Below, piece after piece: positions 15,530-23,091 of a stretch of 36,167 nt of DNA; the stretch's first letter is position 1; the number at the start of each line of letters is the position of its first letter. A program made the translations under genes and the position numbers. The notes under the pieces are model-generated. The model searched no databases. It saw nothing but the letters and a program-made list of their open reading frames with translations, and had not been told where the DNA came from. The DNA is from Bacteroidales bacterium. GTDB taxonomy: Bacteria > Bacteroidota > Bacteroidia > Bacteroidales > UBA932. The stretch spans positions 1-36,167 of the forward strand of contig JAFWSX010000008.1 in the NCBI GenBank assembly GCA_017519185.1, written 5' to 3'.

Positions 15530-17029
15530 ATGACTAACTACTTCTTTGACATGATACCTGCTGAGGAACTCAAGCAGCTGCCGTATATCCCTACGGTGCC
15601 TGAGTTTCTTGATTTTATAGGCAGGCAGTATCCCCAGTATCCGGCACTGACCGACATCGACAAACCCGAAAAGAGCGTGACCTATGCACAGCTCGTGGAG
15701 AATGTGGCAAAACGCCGCGGCTTCCTCAAAGAGCTCGGCCTTGAAGCAGGCGCAAAGGTGGCCATCTTCGATTTCAACAGCGTCGATGCAGTGGAAATGT
15801 TCCTTGCCGTGACTTCTGCCGGATATACTGCAGTCATTCTTCCTGCCCAGCTTCCGGCTCCGGCAGTTGCAGGATCGTGTGCCAGATTCGGAATATCAGC
15901 CATAATGGTAGGAGAGGCCCTCAAGGGTGCTGTCGAAGGACTTCAGATAAAAGTCTGCCCGATTTCATCGATCGGTGACATCGCAGCCCCCGCAGCCAAG
16001 GTAGACAAGGACGCTCCTGCAGCAATCTTCTTCACAGGCGGAACCACAGGCACTCCCAAGGGCGCAATCGTTCCTCACCGCGCTTTGCTCAGAGGATCTT
16101 TCAACGGCTCGTTCATGCCCGGCAGCATACTCCATTGCCACCGTACTATAGGCATTCTTCCCCTGAGCCACGTGTTCGGCCTCATCAAAGGCACGATGTC
16201 CTGCCTTTATACCGGCAACGAATGGGTGGCCTGCCAGGATATGAAAGCCACCATCGGCAAGCTTCCTGCCATCCAGCCCACATTCCTCACCCTTGTTCCC
16301 GGCCTTTGCGACATACTGTTCGGCCTTACCAAGATGTATGGTCCCAACTTCCTGGGCGGCAAACTCAAGATCATCATCAGCGGTGCAGCCAACGTGCCTC
16401 CTCGTCTGATAAAGGCGTTTGACGGAATGGGCATCGGCCTCCTTGGCGGATACGGCCTCACCGAAGGCGCAAACTTCACCAGCGGCAATGCAGATGTCAA
16501 GACACATCCGACTTCAGTCGGCAAGATATATCCCGAGCAGCAGATCCGTTTCGTTGACGGAGAAATCCAGCTTAAGGGTGACAACATCTTCCTCGGCTAC
16601 TACAACGATCCTGCGAATACCGAGGCTGCATTTACTGAAGACGGCTGGTTCCGCACAGGTGACCTCGGAAGAATGGATGAAGACGGGTTCCTGTATATCA
16701 CCGGACGTATCAAGAACCTGATCATCCTTGCCAACGGAGAGAACGTATCTCCCGAAAGCATCGAAGAGCCCTTCTACAAGTGCGACGCACTTCGTGACTG
16801 CCTTGTCAAGGAAGACATCCTGAACGGCGAGAGCGTGATCGCCATCGACATCCTGCCTCAGCCTGCTTTCGTGGAAGGCAAGTCTGAAGAGGAAGTGAAC
16901 GCTTTCTTCCACAAACTCGTGGACGATGTCAATGCGACCCTGCCTACAACTCATCGCGTAACCAAGGTTACCGTAAGGAAAGAAGATTTCAAACGTACCG
17001 GTTCCCTTAAAGTATCCCGCAACCAATGA
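15530..17029 (+). CDS. AMP-dependent acyl synthetase/ligase (probable acyl-ACP synthetase)
   Basis: ANL-superfamily adenylating enzyme of 499 residues that activates a carboxylic acid with ATP and passes it to a thiol. The phosphate-binding loop FFTGGTTGTPKG (167-178) is intact. GGYGLTEGANF forms the adenine-binding region, FRTGDLG and GRIKNLIILANGENVSPESIEE give the hinge and C-terminal domain signatures, and RTGSLKVSR carries the catalytic Lys494 (A10 motif). Translation starts at the ATG 15530 (MTNYFFDMIPAEELK). Its stop overlaps the ACP start by 4 bases (ATGA), so the likely acceptor is that carrier protein rather than CoA. The substrate is probably a fatty acid, but chain type cannot be read. 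Confidence 0.9.
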   Translation: MTNYFFDMIPAEELKQLPYIPTVPEFLDFIGRQYPQYPALTDIDKPEKSVTYAQLVENVAKRRGFLKELGLEAGAKVAIFDFNSVDAVEMFLAVTSAGYTAVILPAQLPAPAVAGSCARFGISAIMVGEALKGAVEGLQIKVCPISSIGDIAAPAAKVDKDAPAAIFFTGGTTGTPKGAIVPHRALLRGSFNGSFMPGSILHCHRTIGILPLSHVFGLIKGTMSCLYTGNEWVACQDMKATIGKLPAIQPTFLTLVPGLCDILFGLTKMYGPNFLGGKLKIIISGAANVPPRLIKAFDGMGIGLLGGYGLTEGANFTSGNADVKTHPTSVGKIYPEQQIRFVDGEIQLKGDNIFLGYYNDPANTEAAFTEDGWFRTGDLGRMDEDGFLYITGRIKNLIILANGENVSPESIEEPFYKCDALRDCLVKEDILNGESVIAIDILPQPAFVEGKSEEEVNAFFHKLVDDVNATLPTTHRVTKVTVRKEDFKRTGSLKVSRNQ

Positions 17030-17271
17030 TGACTGAATCTGAAATTTTCGCAGGTCTCAAGGAGATCCTTGCTGTGATGAAGCCTCATCTGGATACATCC
17101 ACCGCTACACTTGAAAGCAATCTGGTGCGTGACCTGGGCATTGACTCCCTGTCGATGCTGCTGATGTCGCTCGCGCTGGAGAAAAAATTCAACGTAAACT
17201 TCGACACGACCGGCGCACCGTTCACCACGGTAGGCGAGGTGGTAAACTATATCAAGGAGAACCAGAAATAA
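17026..17271 (+). CDS. Acyl carrier protein
   Basis: Small acidic carrier protein of 81 residues. The four-helix ACP pattern is clear, and the phosphopantetheine attachment motif DLGIDSLSM places the modified serine at residue 41. It is translationally coupled to the upstream ligase (ATGA overlap; a second ATG at 17029 is also possible), which makes a dedicated ligase-ACP pair likely. It is distinct in context from the fatty-acid-synthesis ACP, which normally neighbours fabF, so this is probably a specialised carrier loading acyl chains for a downstream acyltransferase such as the divergent GNAT-like protein. Confidence 0.93.
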   Translation: MMTESEIFAGLKEILAVMKPHLDTSTATLESNLVRDLGIDSLSMLLMSLALEKKFNVNFDTTGAPFTTVGEVVNYIKENQK

Positions 17272-17298
17272 TCCTGGTTCATACTGATTCTAAAATGA

Positions 17299-17329
17299 CA
17301 CAGGCGCTGCTATTCTGCAAGCGCCTGTG
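17299..17329. terminator. Possible terminator dyad between ACP and glpC
   Basis: CACAGGCGCT (17299-17308) pairs perfectly with AGCGCCTGTG (17320-17329) around an 11-base loop. One arm is made of the last codons of glpC. There is no T-run on the plus side; on the minus side only TCATTTTAG follows. It could slow or end either convergent transcript, but the weak T-tracts leave this uncertain. Confidence 0.45.
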
Positions 17330-18554
17330 CTATTATTGATACCGGGTTCATCACCGGAATGCCGGTGCTCATCTCTATCTGCCACTTGCAGGTCTCGCAC
17401 TCGGTGGCAACTGCGAACGGCTCCGAATCTCCCGCCCTTGCCTTAGCCTCACGGATTTCAGAGAACAGTGTCTCGCCAATCTTCTGTGAATACTCGTAGT
17501 TTTCCTTCTTGAAACCGAAAGTTCCTGAGATGCCGCAGCAGTTGGGCTCGAGCACGGTCAGCTCCAGTCCCGGAATCATACGGAGTATTTCGATCGTGAA
17601 CTGCTGCCATCCCATACGCTGCATATGGCAGGCGGTGTGGTAGGCCACTTTCATATGGAAATCCTGGCGGAAATTGAGCTTGATCTCTCCTGACTGAAGG
17701 CGTGGATACAGCCATCGTGTGAGCAGCATTATCCTGTCCTTCACATCTTCATTGGGCAGTCCGAGGACTTCAGGATATTCCTCCCTCATCATATGTGTGC
17801 AGGATGAAGAAACTGTCAGAACGGGGCCCTCTGCCTTGCGGAAGGATTCAAGATTGATCTTTCCCTGCCTGATGGCCTTTGCGGCGAAGCCGTTGCTCAT
17901 AAGTGCGATGCCGCAGCATTTCTCGCGCTCGAGCAGCTGGACTCCGTAGCCGGCGGCGTTGACCACTTTGACGAAATCCTTGCCCAGCTGGGGGTAGTTG
18001 TAGTTTGCGTAGCAGCCGTGATAGAAATTGACTTTCTTCTCAAAGGCAGACTGGCCGGCCTGGGCTTCCTTTCGGAACCAAGTCTCGAACTTTCCGGAAG
18101 AATAGGCGGGAAACGTGCGGTGCTTGTCGACGCCAAGGGTGCCGTGAAGCACGGCTTTGGCCATTCCTGTCTTGAGGATTCCGTTAGCTATGGGTGCGAT
18201 GGCAGATGCGGTCATCCCGCCGACGAAATCTGTGGACGCAAGGGTCCAGTCGCGCAGGCCGTGCAGGCTGCGGACCTTGGACTGCGAACCATATTTGATG
18301 CGTGCCGCCTGTATCATGTCACCGATCTTTACACCTGACGGGCACGCTACTTCGCAGCGTTTGCAGTTGAGACAGTATTTGAGGGCATAATCGTAATACT
18401 CGGGGTCCTTGATGCGGTATCTTTCGCCGTCGGGACCGGCTTTCTTCGGCCCAGGATATTGCTCGTTGACTGCAAGCATCGGGCACACCAGAGTGCATAG
18501 ATTACACTTCAGGCACTGTTCGAGATTGGCTGTACTTATGTTTTTTTCCTGCAT
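17310..18554 (-). CDS. glpC: Anaerobic glycerol-3-phosphate dehydrogenase subunit C
   Basis: Membrane-linked iron-sulfur subunit that carries electrons from GlpAB to the quinone pool. Two ferredoxin-like [4Fe-4S] motifs are visible near the N-terminus: Cys14/17/20/24 (CLKCNLCTLVCP) and Cys61/64/67/71 (CLNCKRCEVACP). The C-terminal part has two CCG (cysteine-rich) domains, with CCGIALMSNG and CCGISGTFG marking them and a final CETCKW motif. The 414-residue length is close to E. coli GlpC (396). It follows glpB after 5 bases and closes the glpABC operon. CCG proteins also occur in lactate and heterodisulfide systems, but the neighbours settle the assignment. Confidence 0.93.
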   Translation of the reverse strand: MQEKNISTANLEQCLKCNLCTLVCPMLAVNEQYPGPKKAGPDGERYRIKDPEYYDYALKYCLNCKRCEVACPSGVKIGDMIQAARIKYGSQSKVRSLHGLRDWTLASTDFVGGMTASAIAPIANGILKTGMAKAVLHGTLGVDKHRTFPAYSSGKFETWFRKEAQAGQSAFEKKVNFYHGCYANYNYPQLGKDFVKVVNAAGYGVQLLEREKCCGIALMSNGFAAKAIRQGKINLESFRKAEGPVLTVSSSCTHMMREEYPEVLGLPNEDVKDRIMLLTRWLYPRLQSGEIKLNFRQDFHMKVAYHTACHMQRMGWQQFTIEILRMIPGLELTVLEPNCCGISGTFGFKKENYEYSQKIGETLFSEIREAKARAGDSEPFAVATECETCKWQIEMSTGIPVMNPVSIIAQALAE

Positions 18555-18559
18555 TGTCG

Positions 18560-19183
18560 TTATAGCTTTTTCAAAACTTCGGTTGCAGCAGTCCTGCCGC
18601 TTTTCTCAATGTCGCTGTCTGACATCGGTTCTCCTGCCAGCACCTGGCCCGCAGCGAACAGGTTCGCTACGCTGATGCCTCCTTTCAGGACGTGCCCCTC
18701 ACTGTCGGTTTTCACTCCGAACTTTTCATAAGGCTGCGTCGCGAAGAAGTCGGGGTCGAACCATTTCGAATGGTCGGTTTCGAATTCGACATCTGCGTCG
18801 AAAACAGGCTCGTACATTCCTTCCATATTGGAAATGATGCCGCGTGAGAAGAATTTTCCCGTGGCAAGCACATATGCTGCAGCCTCAAGCGGTTCGTCGC
18901 CGAGATTGCGGCTGAAAACCCTGGTCACCTGAGAGCCGTCTTCCGACATTTCAGCCCGGATGATGCTGTCTCCCCTGAACACCGTCACTCCTTTTGCCGC
19001 GAGTGCTGAAAGAGCGGCGTAGGGGGGACGTGCCTGTTCCTTGTGGGAGGCCGGCCCTTCCGAGGCGTCGTGCAGGGACAGTCCTTCGGAGAAGACGGCG
19101 ACTTTCCTGCCGGCATCGGCGAGTATTCCGGCTGCAGTGCATCCGGCCAGACCGCCGCCAATAACTATTGCATCGTATTTCAT
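18560..19183 (-). CDS. glpB: Anaerobic glycerol-3-phosphate dehydrogenase subunit B, unusually short
   Basis: Flavoprotein subunit thought to link GlpA to GlpC. The N-terminus MKYDAIVIGGGLAGCTAAGI is a dinucleotide-binding GxGxxG fold. The C-terminal stretch ATGKFFSRGI...PVFDADVEFE...FFATQPYEKFGVKTD...NLFAAGQVLAG corresponds well to the C-terminal half of GlpB. The protein is only 207 residues, whereas E. coli GlpB is about 419: the middle of the protein is absent while the reading frame stays open. It overlaps glpA by 4 bases and is 5 bases before glpC, so the gene looks maintained rather than decaying. Assignment to GlpB is strong from position and C-terminus; whether it still binds flavin normally is unknown. 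Confidence 0.85.
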   Translation of the reverse strand: MKYDAIVIGGGLAGCTAAGILADAGRKVAVFSEGLSLHDASEGPASHKEQARPPYAALSALAAKGVTVFRGDSIIRAEMSEDGSQVTRVFSRNLGDEPLEAAAYVLATGKFFSRGIISNMEGMYEPVFDADVEFETDHSKWFDPDFFATQPYEKFGVKTDSEGHVLKGGISVANLFAAGQVLAGEPMSDSDIEKSGRTAATEVLKKL

Positions 19184-20733
19184 TTCCTGTGTACCTTATG
19201 CATATAATCCGCCTCCCTCAGGGTATCGCCCCAGAGTACGGGGGACATTCCTTTCCAGCGCTCCTGAAGGTAGTCGTTCATCAATTCTAAAGCCTTGTCG
19301 GGAGTTCCGAGCACTTCGGCCAGCACTTTGGCAACCCTGCGTATGCAGAAAGATCCCTGGCAGGTGCCCATACCGACCCTGGTGTGACGCCTGAGGTCGG
19401 AAATGCTCCTTACGCCGAGGTTGCGCACGGCATATTCAATCTCTGCCCTTGTGACCTGCTCGCATTCGCATATAATCTCACCGCCACCCTTGCCGTTGAA
19501 GTCCATCATATCGGCTTCGCTGCCGTGACGTCCGACCGCGGCCCGTTTGTTCACCGGATCCTTCCCTGATTTGCGTTTCTCAGAGCCAGGGAGTTTACGG
19601 CGGGCAGTGGTGCACGGTATCTTGAGCCCCAGCTTTTCGCATACCAGGTCGGTTGCCATCTCGGCCATCAGGCGGCAGGTAGTAAGTTTTCCACCTGTGA
19701 TGGTGATAAGACCCTTTATGCCGTCGCGCTTCTCGTGGTCGAGCAGGACAATGCCGCGGCTGACGTTCCTTCCGCTGGCAGAACTGTCTGCCACGACGAG
19801 AGGACGGACACCGGCATAGGCGCGGATGATTCTGGTGGTCGAGAGCTCAGGCACCAGATGGATGCCTTCGTTGAGAAGTACATTCACTTCGTCGCTGGTG
19901 GCCTTCATATCCTCGCAGTCCTCGAAAGGCACTTTGTCTGAAGTTGTTCCGAGCACGCTTACCACGTCTCCGGGAACAAGGATGTCGGCGTTGCCGGGCT
20001 TGCGGCAGCGGTTTATCACCATTCTCGTGAGACGGTGGCCGAAGATCAGGAGGGAACCTTTGCTCGGCATCATATCTATGTGGGCGCCGCCCATTTCTGC
20101 TATATGGGCGCTCCAGATGCCTGCTGCTATGATGACCTGTCTTGATCGGATGGTAGTGTCACCAAGCTGCACGCCCTTCACGTCGCCGTTCTCCTTTACC
20201 AGTCCGGTGACTTCCCTGAATTTTATGATGTCGGCGCCGTGGCGCACTGCATCGAGGATATTAGCGTCAACCAGGCGGAAAGGATCGACGGATGCGTCGG
20301 GAACCTTCACGGCACCGATGAGCTTCGGATTCACTGCAGGCTCCAGCCGGAGGGCTTCTTCTGGAGTGATGGCCTCGGCTTCGATGCCGCAGTCGCGGCA
20401 GGCCTTGATGAATTTTTCCTGATAGTCCAGACTGTCTTCGGGCAATGTGATGAACAGGCCTCCAGTAGGGTCTATGCAGGAAGAGGCAATCCTGCGCAGA
20501 ATCATATTCTCAGAAATACACTCCCTTGCGCCTTCCGGGTCGGTCACCGCATATCTGGCACCGCTGTGGAGCAGACCGTGGTTACGGCCTGAGGCTCCGT
20601 CGCAGAGGTCGCCTCTCTCGACAAGCAGGGTTTTCAGTCCGCGCAGTGCGCAGTCTCTTGCAGTGGCGGCTCCGGTGATTCCGCCACCGATGATTATGAC
20701 ATCGTATTCTTTGTGTGAATCTTCTATAAACAT
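19180..20733 (-). CDS. glpA: Anaerobic glycerol-3-phosphate dehydrogenase subunit A
   Basis: FAD-dependent catalytic subunit oxidising sn-glycerol 3-phosphate to dihydroxyacetone phosphate, feeding electrons to quinone under anaerobic conditions. The DAO-fold N-terminus YDVIIIGGGITGAATARD (FAD loop at 16-20) is followed by GASGRNHGLLHSGARY, typical of GlpA/GlpD. The C-terminus carries a BFD-like [2Fe-2S] domain with Cys422, Cys424, Cys458 and Cys463 (CEC...GTCQGSFC), which separates GlpA from the aerobic GlpD. The 517-residue length is close to E. coli GlpA (542). It is first in glpABC. The -7 element close to the ATG implies a nearly leaderless mRNA. Confidence 0.94.
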   Translation of the reverse strand: MFIEDSHKEYDVIIIGGGITGAATARDCALRGLKTLLVERGDLCDGASGRNHGLLHSGARYAVTDPEGARECISENMILRRIASSCIDPTGGLFITLPEDSLDYQEKFIKACRDCGIEAEAITPEEALRLEPAVNPKLIGAVKVPDASVDPFRLVDANILDAVRHGADIIKFREVTGLVKENGDVKGVQLGDTTIRSRQVIIAAGIWSAHIAEMGGAHIDMMPSKGSLLIFGHRLTRMVINRCRKPGNADILVPGDVVSVLGTTSDKVPFEDCEDMKATSDEVNVLLNEGIHLVPELSTTRIIRAYAGVRPLVVADSSASGRNVSRGIVLLDHEKRDGIKGLITITGGKLTTCRLMAEMATDLVCEKLGLKIPCTTARRKLPGSEKRKSGKDPVNKRAAVGRHGSEADMMDFNGKGGGEIICECEQVTRAEIEYAVRNLGVRSISDLRRHTRVGMGTCQGSFCIRRVAKVLAEVLGTPDKALELMNDYLQERWKGMSPVLWGDTLREADYMHKVHRK

Positions 20734-20738
20734 AATTC

Positions 20739-20746
20739 CAAATTTA
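20739..20746 (-). promoter_or_regulatory. -7 element upstream of glpA
   Basis: TAAATTTG on the minus strand (20746-20739) is an exact TAnnTTTG match ending only 5 bases before the glpA ATG. If used, the mRNA would begin at or near the start codon. No -33 TTTG stands at 19 bases. Confidence 0.45.
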
Positions 20747-20779
20747 CTAATTTTATTGTCAATAATCTATTCTGATAAT

Positions 20780-23023
20780 ATGAAAACTAATATTCATTTC
20801 CTTCTGGCAGCTTGTCTGCTGCTATGTGTTTCCTGCACCCAGAAATGGGAGGAGACAACAACACCGAACGGATATAATCTTGTGACCCAGACAAACGGTC
20901 CTGAGCTAGGATATTCACCTGAATCCGGAGTTCAGTTGATCTCCAAGGGTGGATATGCATTCAAGGATCTAAACCGCAACGGCAAACTGGACGTCTATGA
21001 GGACTGGCGCAAGAGTCCCGAGAGCAGGGCTGCAGATCTTGCATCACAGCTTACTGTCGAAGAGATCGCCGGCCTTATGCTCTACAGCGGCCATCAGTCT
21101 GTTCCGAATGAGAACATCTCCGACGCCCAGCGCAAGTTCCTCTCCGAGGACAACCTTCGCGCCGTGCTTGTAACCAGTGTCGCATCTCCGGAAGTCGCCG
21201 CAAAATGGAACAACAATGTCCAGGCTTTCGTCGAAGGGCTTGGACACGGCATCCCTTCCAACAACTCTTCTGATCCCCGCAACGAAACCTCGGCTACCGC
21301 TGAGTTCAATGCCGGCTCGGGTGGTCTCATCTCTCAGTGGCCGACACCGCTCGGACTAGCGGCGACATTCGATCCCGCTCTCGTGGAAGAGTTCGGAAGT
21401 ATCGCTTCGAAGGAGTACAGGGCACTTGGAATAGCCACTGCGCTGTCTCCGCAGATCGACCTTGCCACAGAACCTCGCTGGAGCCGCTTCAACGGTACTT
21501 TCGGAGAGGATCCAGACCTGGATGTAGATATGGCCCGTGCCTATGTGGACGGCTTCCAGACAACAGAAGGGGCTGAAGGCGGCTGGGGCCTTGAAAGCGT
21601 GAACGCTATGATCAAACACTGGCCCAGCGGCGGACCTGAAGAGGGAGGCCGTGACGCGCATTACAACTATGGCAAGTATGCCGTATATCCTGGCAACAAC
21701 TTCGCCGATCATATACGTGCCTTCGTGGAAGGCGCTTTCGACCTCAAGGGCGGCACCGGTATGGCATCGGCAGTGATGCCCTATTATACCATTTCCACAG
21801 GTATCGACCCCAGCGGCAAGAATGTCGGCAACAGCTACAACAAATATCTAATAACTGACCTGCTGCGCAACAAGTACGGCTTCAACGGCGTTGTCTGCAC
21901 CGACTGGGGCATTACAAACAACAATGCGACTATCTATTCCTTCGACGGAAAATGCTGGGGAATGGAGACTCTCACTATCCCCGAGCGTCACTACGAAGTG
22001 CTGAAGGCTGGCGTCGACCAGTTCGGCGGCAACAACGACAAAGGTCCGGTGCTCGAGGCATACCAGATGTGGGTGAGGGATTTCGGCGAGAAGGATGCCC
22101 GCTCCCGTTTCGAGCAGAGTGCAGTCCGGCTGCTTCTCAACAGCTTCCGCACAGGCCTGTTTGAGAATCCCTATCTCGATCCGGCCAGGACTGCGCAGAT
22201 TGTCGGCAATCCCGAGTTTATGGCAAAAGGTTATGAGGCTCAGCTGAAATCGATCGTGATGCTGAAAAACCACGGCAATGTGCTTCCGAAGACTCAGAAA
22301 GTAAAAGTTTATGTGCCCAAGCGCCTATATCCTGCAAGAGCGGGAATGTTCGGTTTCGGAGGTACCAGCCAGGCCCGCTGGGATTACCCGGTAAGCAAGG
22401 AACTTGTGGAGAAGTATTATGAGTGGACTGACGATCCCCGCAAGGCCGACATCGCGCTTGTGTTCATCCAGCAGCCTTCTTCAGGCAGCGGATACAGTCG
22501 TGAAGATGCGGAGAAAGGCGGCAACGGATATGTCCCCATCAGCCTGCAGTACCGTCCCTATACAGCATCTACCGCCCGTGAAGTCTCTCTGGCCGGCGGA
22601 GATCCGAAGGAGAACTTCACAAACAGGAGCTATCGCGGCAAGACTGTCACCAGTGATAATCTGAGCGACCTCGAGCTTGTGATCAAGACCAAGCGCCAGA
22701 TGGGCAGCCGTCCCGTGATTGTCTGCATGTCGGTTTCAAAGCCTGTCGTGATGAGCGAAGTCGAGCCTTATGCCGATGCTGTCGTAGTTACGATGGGCGT
22801 ACAGAACCAGGCTGTTCTCGACATCGTAAGCGGCAAGGCAGAGCCTTCAGGATTGCTGCCGATGCAGATGCCGGCCAATATGGAGACCGTAGAAGCCCAG
22901 TTCGAGGATGTTCCCCGCGATATGGATTGTTATGTCGATGCCGACGGCAACAAATATGACTTTGCCTTCGGCCTCAACTGGAAGGGAGTCATCAGGGATG
23001 CCAGGGTAGAGAAGTACAAATAG
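20780..23023 (+). CDS. Glycoside hydrolase family 3 lipoprotein (beta-glucosidase-like)
   Basis: Exported glycosidase of 747 residues. The signal peptide MKTNIHFLLAACLLLCVSC ends in a lipobox-like site (Cys19), so the protein is probably anchored to a membrane and acts in the periplasm or on the surface. Residues 63-74 (DLNRNGKLDVYE) form a canonical EF-hand-type calcium loop before the catalytic (alpha/beta)8 domain. The GH3 nucleophile is Asp375 in VVCTDWG. A C-terminal alpha/beta sandwich domain contains GYSREDAEKGGNGYVPISL. The family usually cleaves terminal beta-linked glucose or xylose; the exact linkage is not readable. The start is the ATG 20780, where the signal peptide begins, rather than further upstream inside the glpA region. 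Confidence 0.93.
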   Translation: MKTNIHFLLAACLLLCVSCTQKWEETTTPNGYNLVTQTNGPELGYSPESGVQLISKGGYAFKDLNRNGKLDVYEDWRKSPESRAADLASQLTVEEIAGLMLYSGHQSVPNENISDAQRKFLSEDNLRAVLVTSVASPEVAAKWNNNVQAFVEGLGHGIPSNNSSDPRNETSATAEFNAGSGGLISQWPTPLGLAATFDPALVEEFGSIASKEYRALGIATALSPQIDLATEPRWSRFNGTFGEDPDLDVDMARAYVDGFQTTEGAEGGWGLESVNAMIKHWPSGGPEEGGRDAHYNYGKYAVYPGNNFADHIRAFVEGAFDLKGGTGMASAVMPYYTISTGIDPSGKNVGNSYNKYLITDLLRNKYGFNGVVCTDWGITNNNATIYSFDGKCWGMETLTIPERHYEVLKAGVDQFGGNNDKGPVLEAYQMWVRDFGEKDARSRFEQSAVRLLLNSFRTGLFENPYLDPARTAQIVGNPEFMAKGYEAQLKSIVMLKNHGNVLPKTQKVKVYVPKRLYPARAGMFGFGGTSQARWDYPVSKELVEKYYEWTDDPRKADIALVFIQQPSSGSGYSREDAEKGGNGYVPISLQYRPYTASTAREVSLAGGDPKENFTNRSYRGKTVTSDNLSDLELVIKTKRQMGSRPVIVCMSVSKPVVMSEVEPYADAVVVTMGVQNQAVLDIVSGKAEPSGLLPMQMPANMETVEAQFEDVPRDMDCYVDADGNKYDFAFGLNWKGVIRDARVEKYK

Positions 23024-23036
23024 CCATTATTCAATA

Positions 23037-23076
23037 AAAAAGAAAAGCGCGAGAATTTTCCCGCGCTTTTCTTTTT
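23037..23076. terminator. Bidirectional intrinsic terminator between the GH3 and M13 genes
   Basis: A perfect 15-bp inverted repeat pairs AAAAAGAAAAGCGCG (23037-23051) with CGCGCTTTTCTTTTT (23062-23076). It has a GC-rich core and A/T tracts on both sides, suiting the convergent GH3 (plus) and M13 (minus) genes. Confidence 0.92.
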
Positions 23077-23091
23077 ATGAAGTTCAGGTCG

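Noticed and set aside
18560-19183. glpB as a pseudogene
   Set aside because: The frame is intact, overlaps glpA by 4 bases, lies 5 bases before glpC and keeps both conserved ends; a shortened functional gene is more likely.
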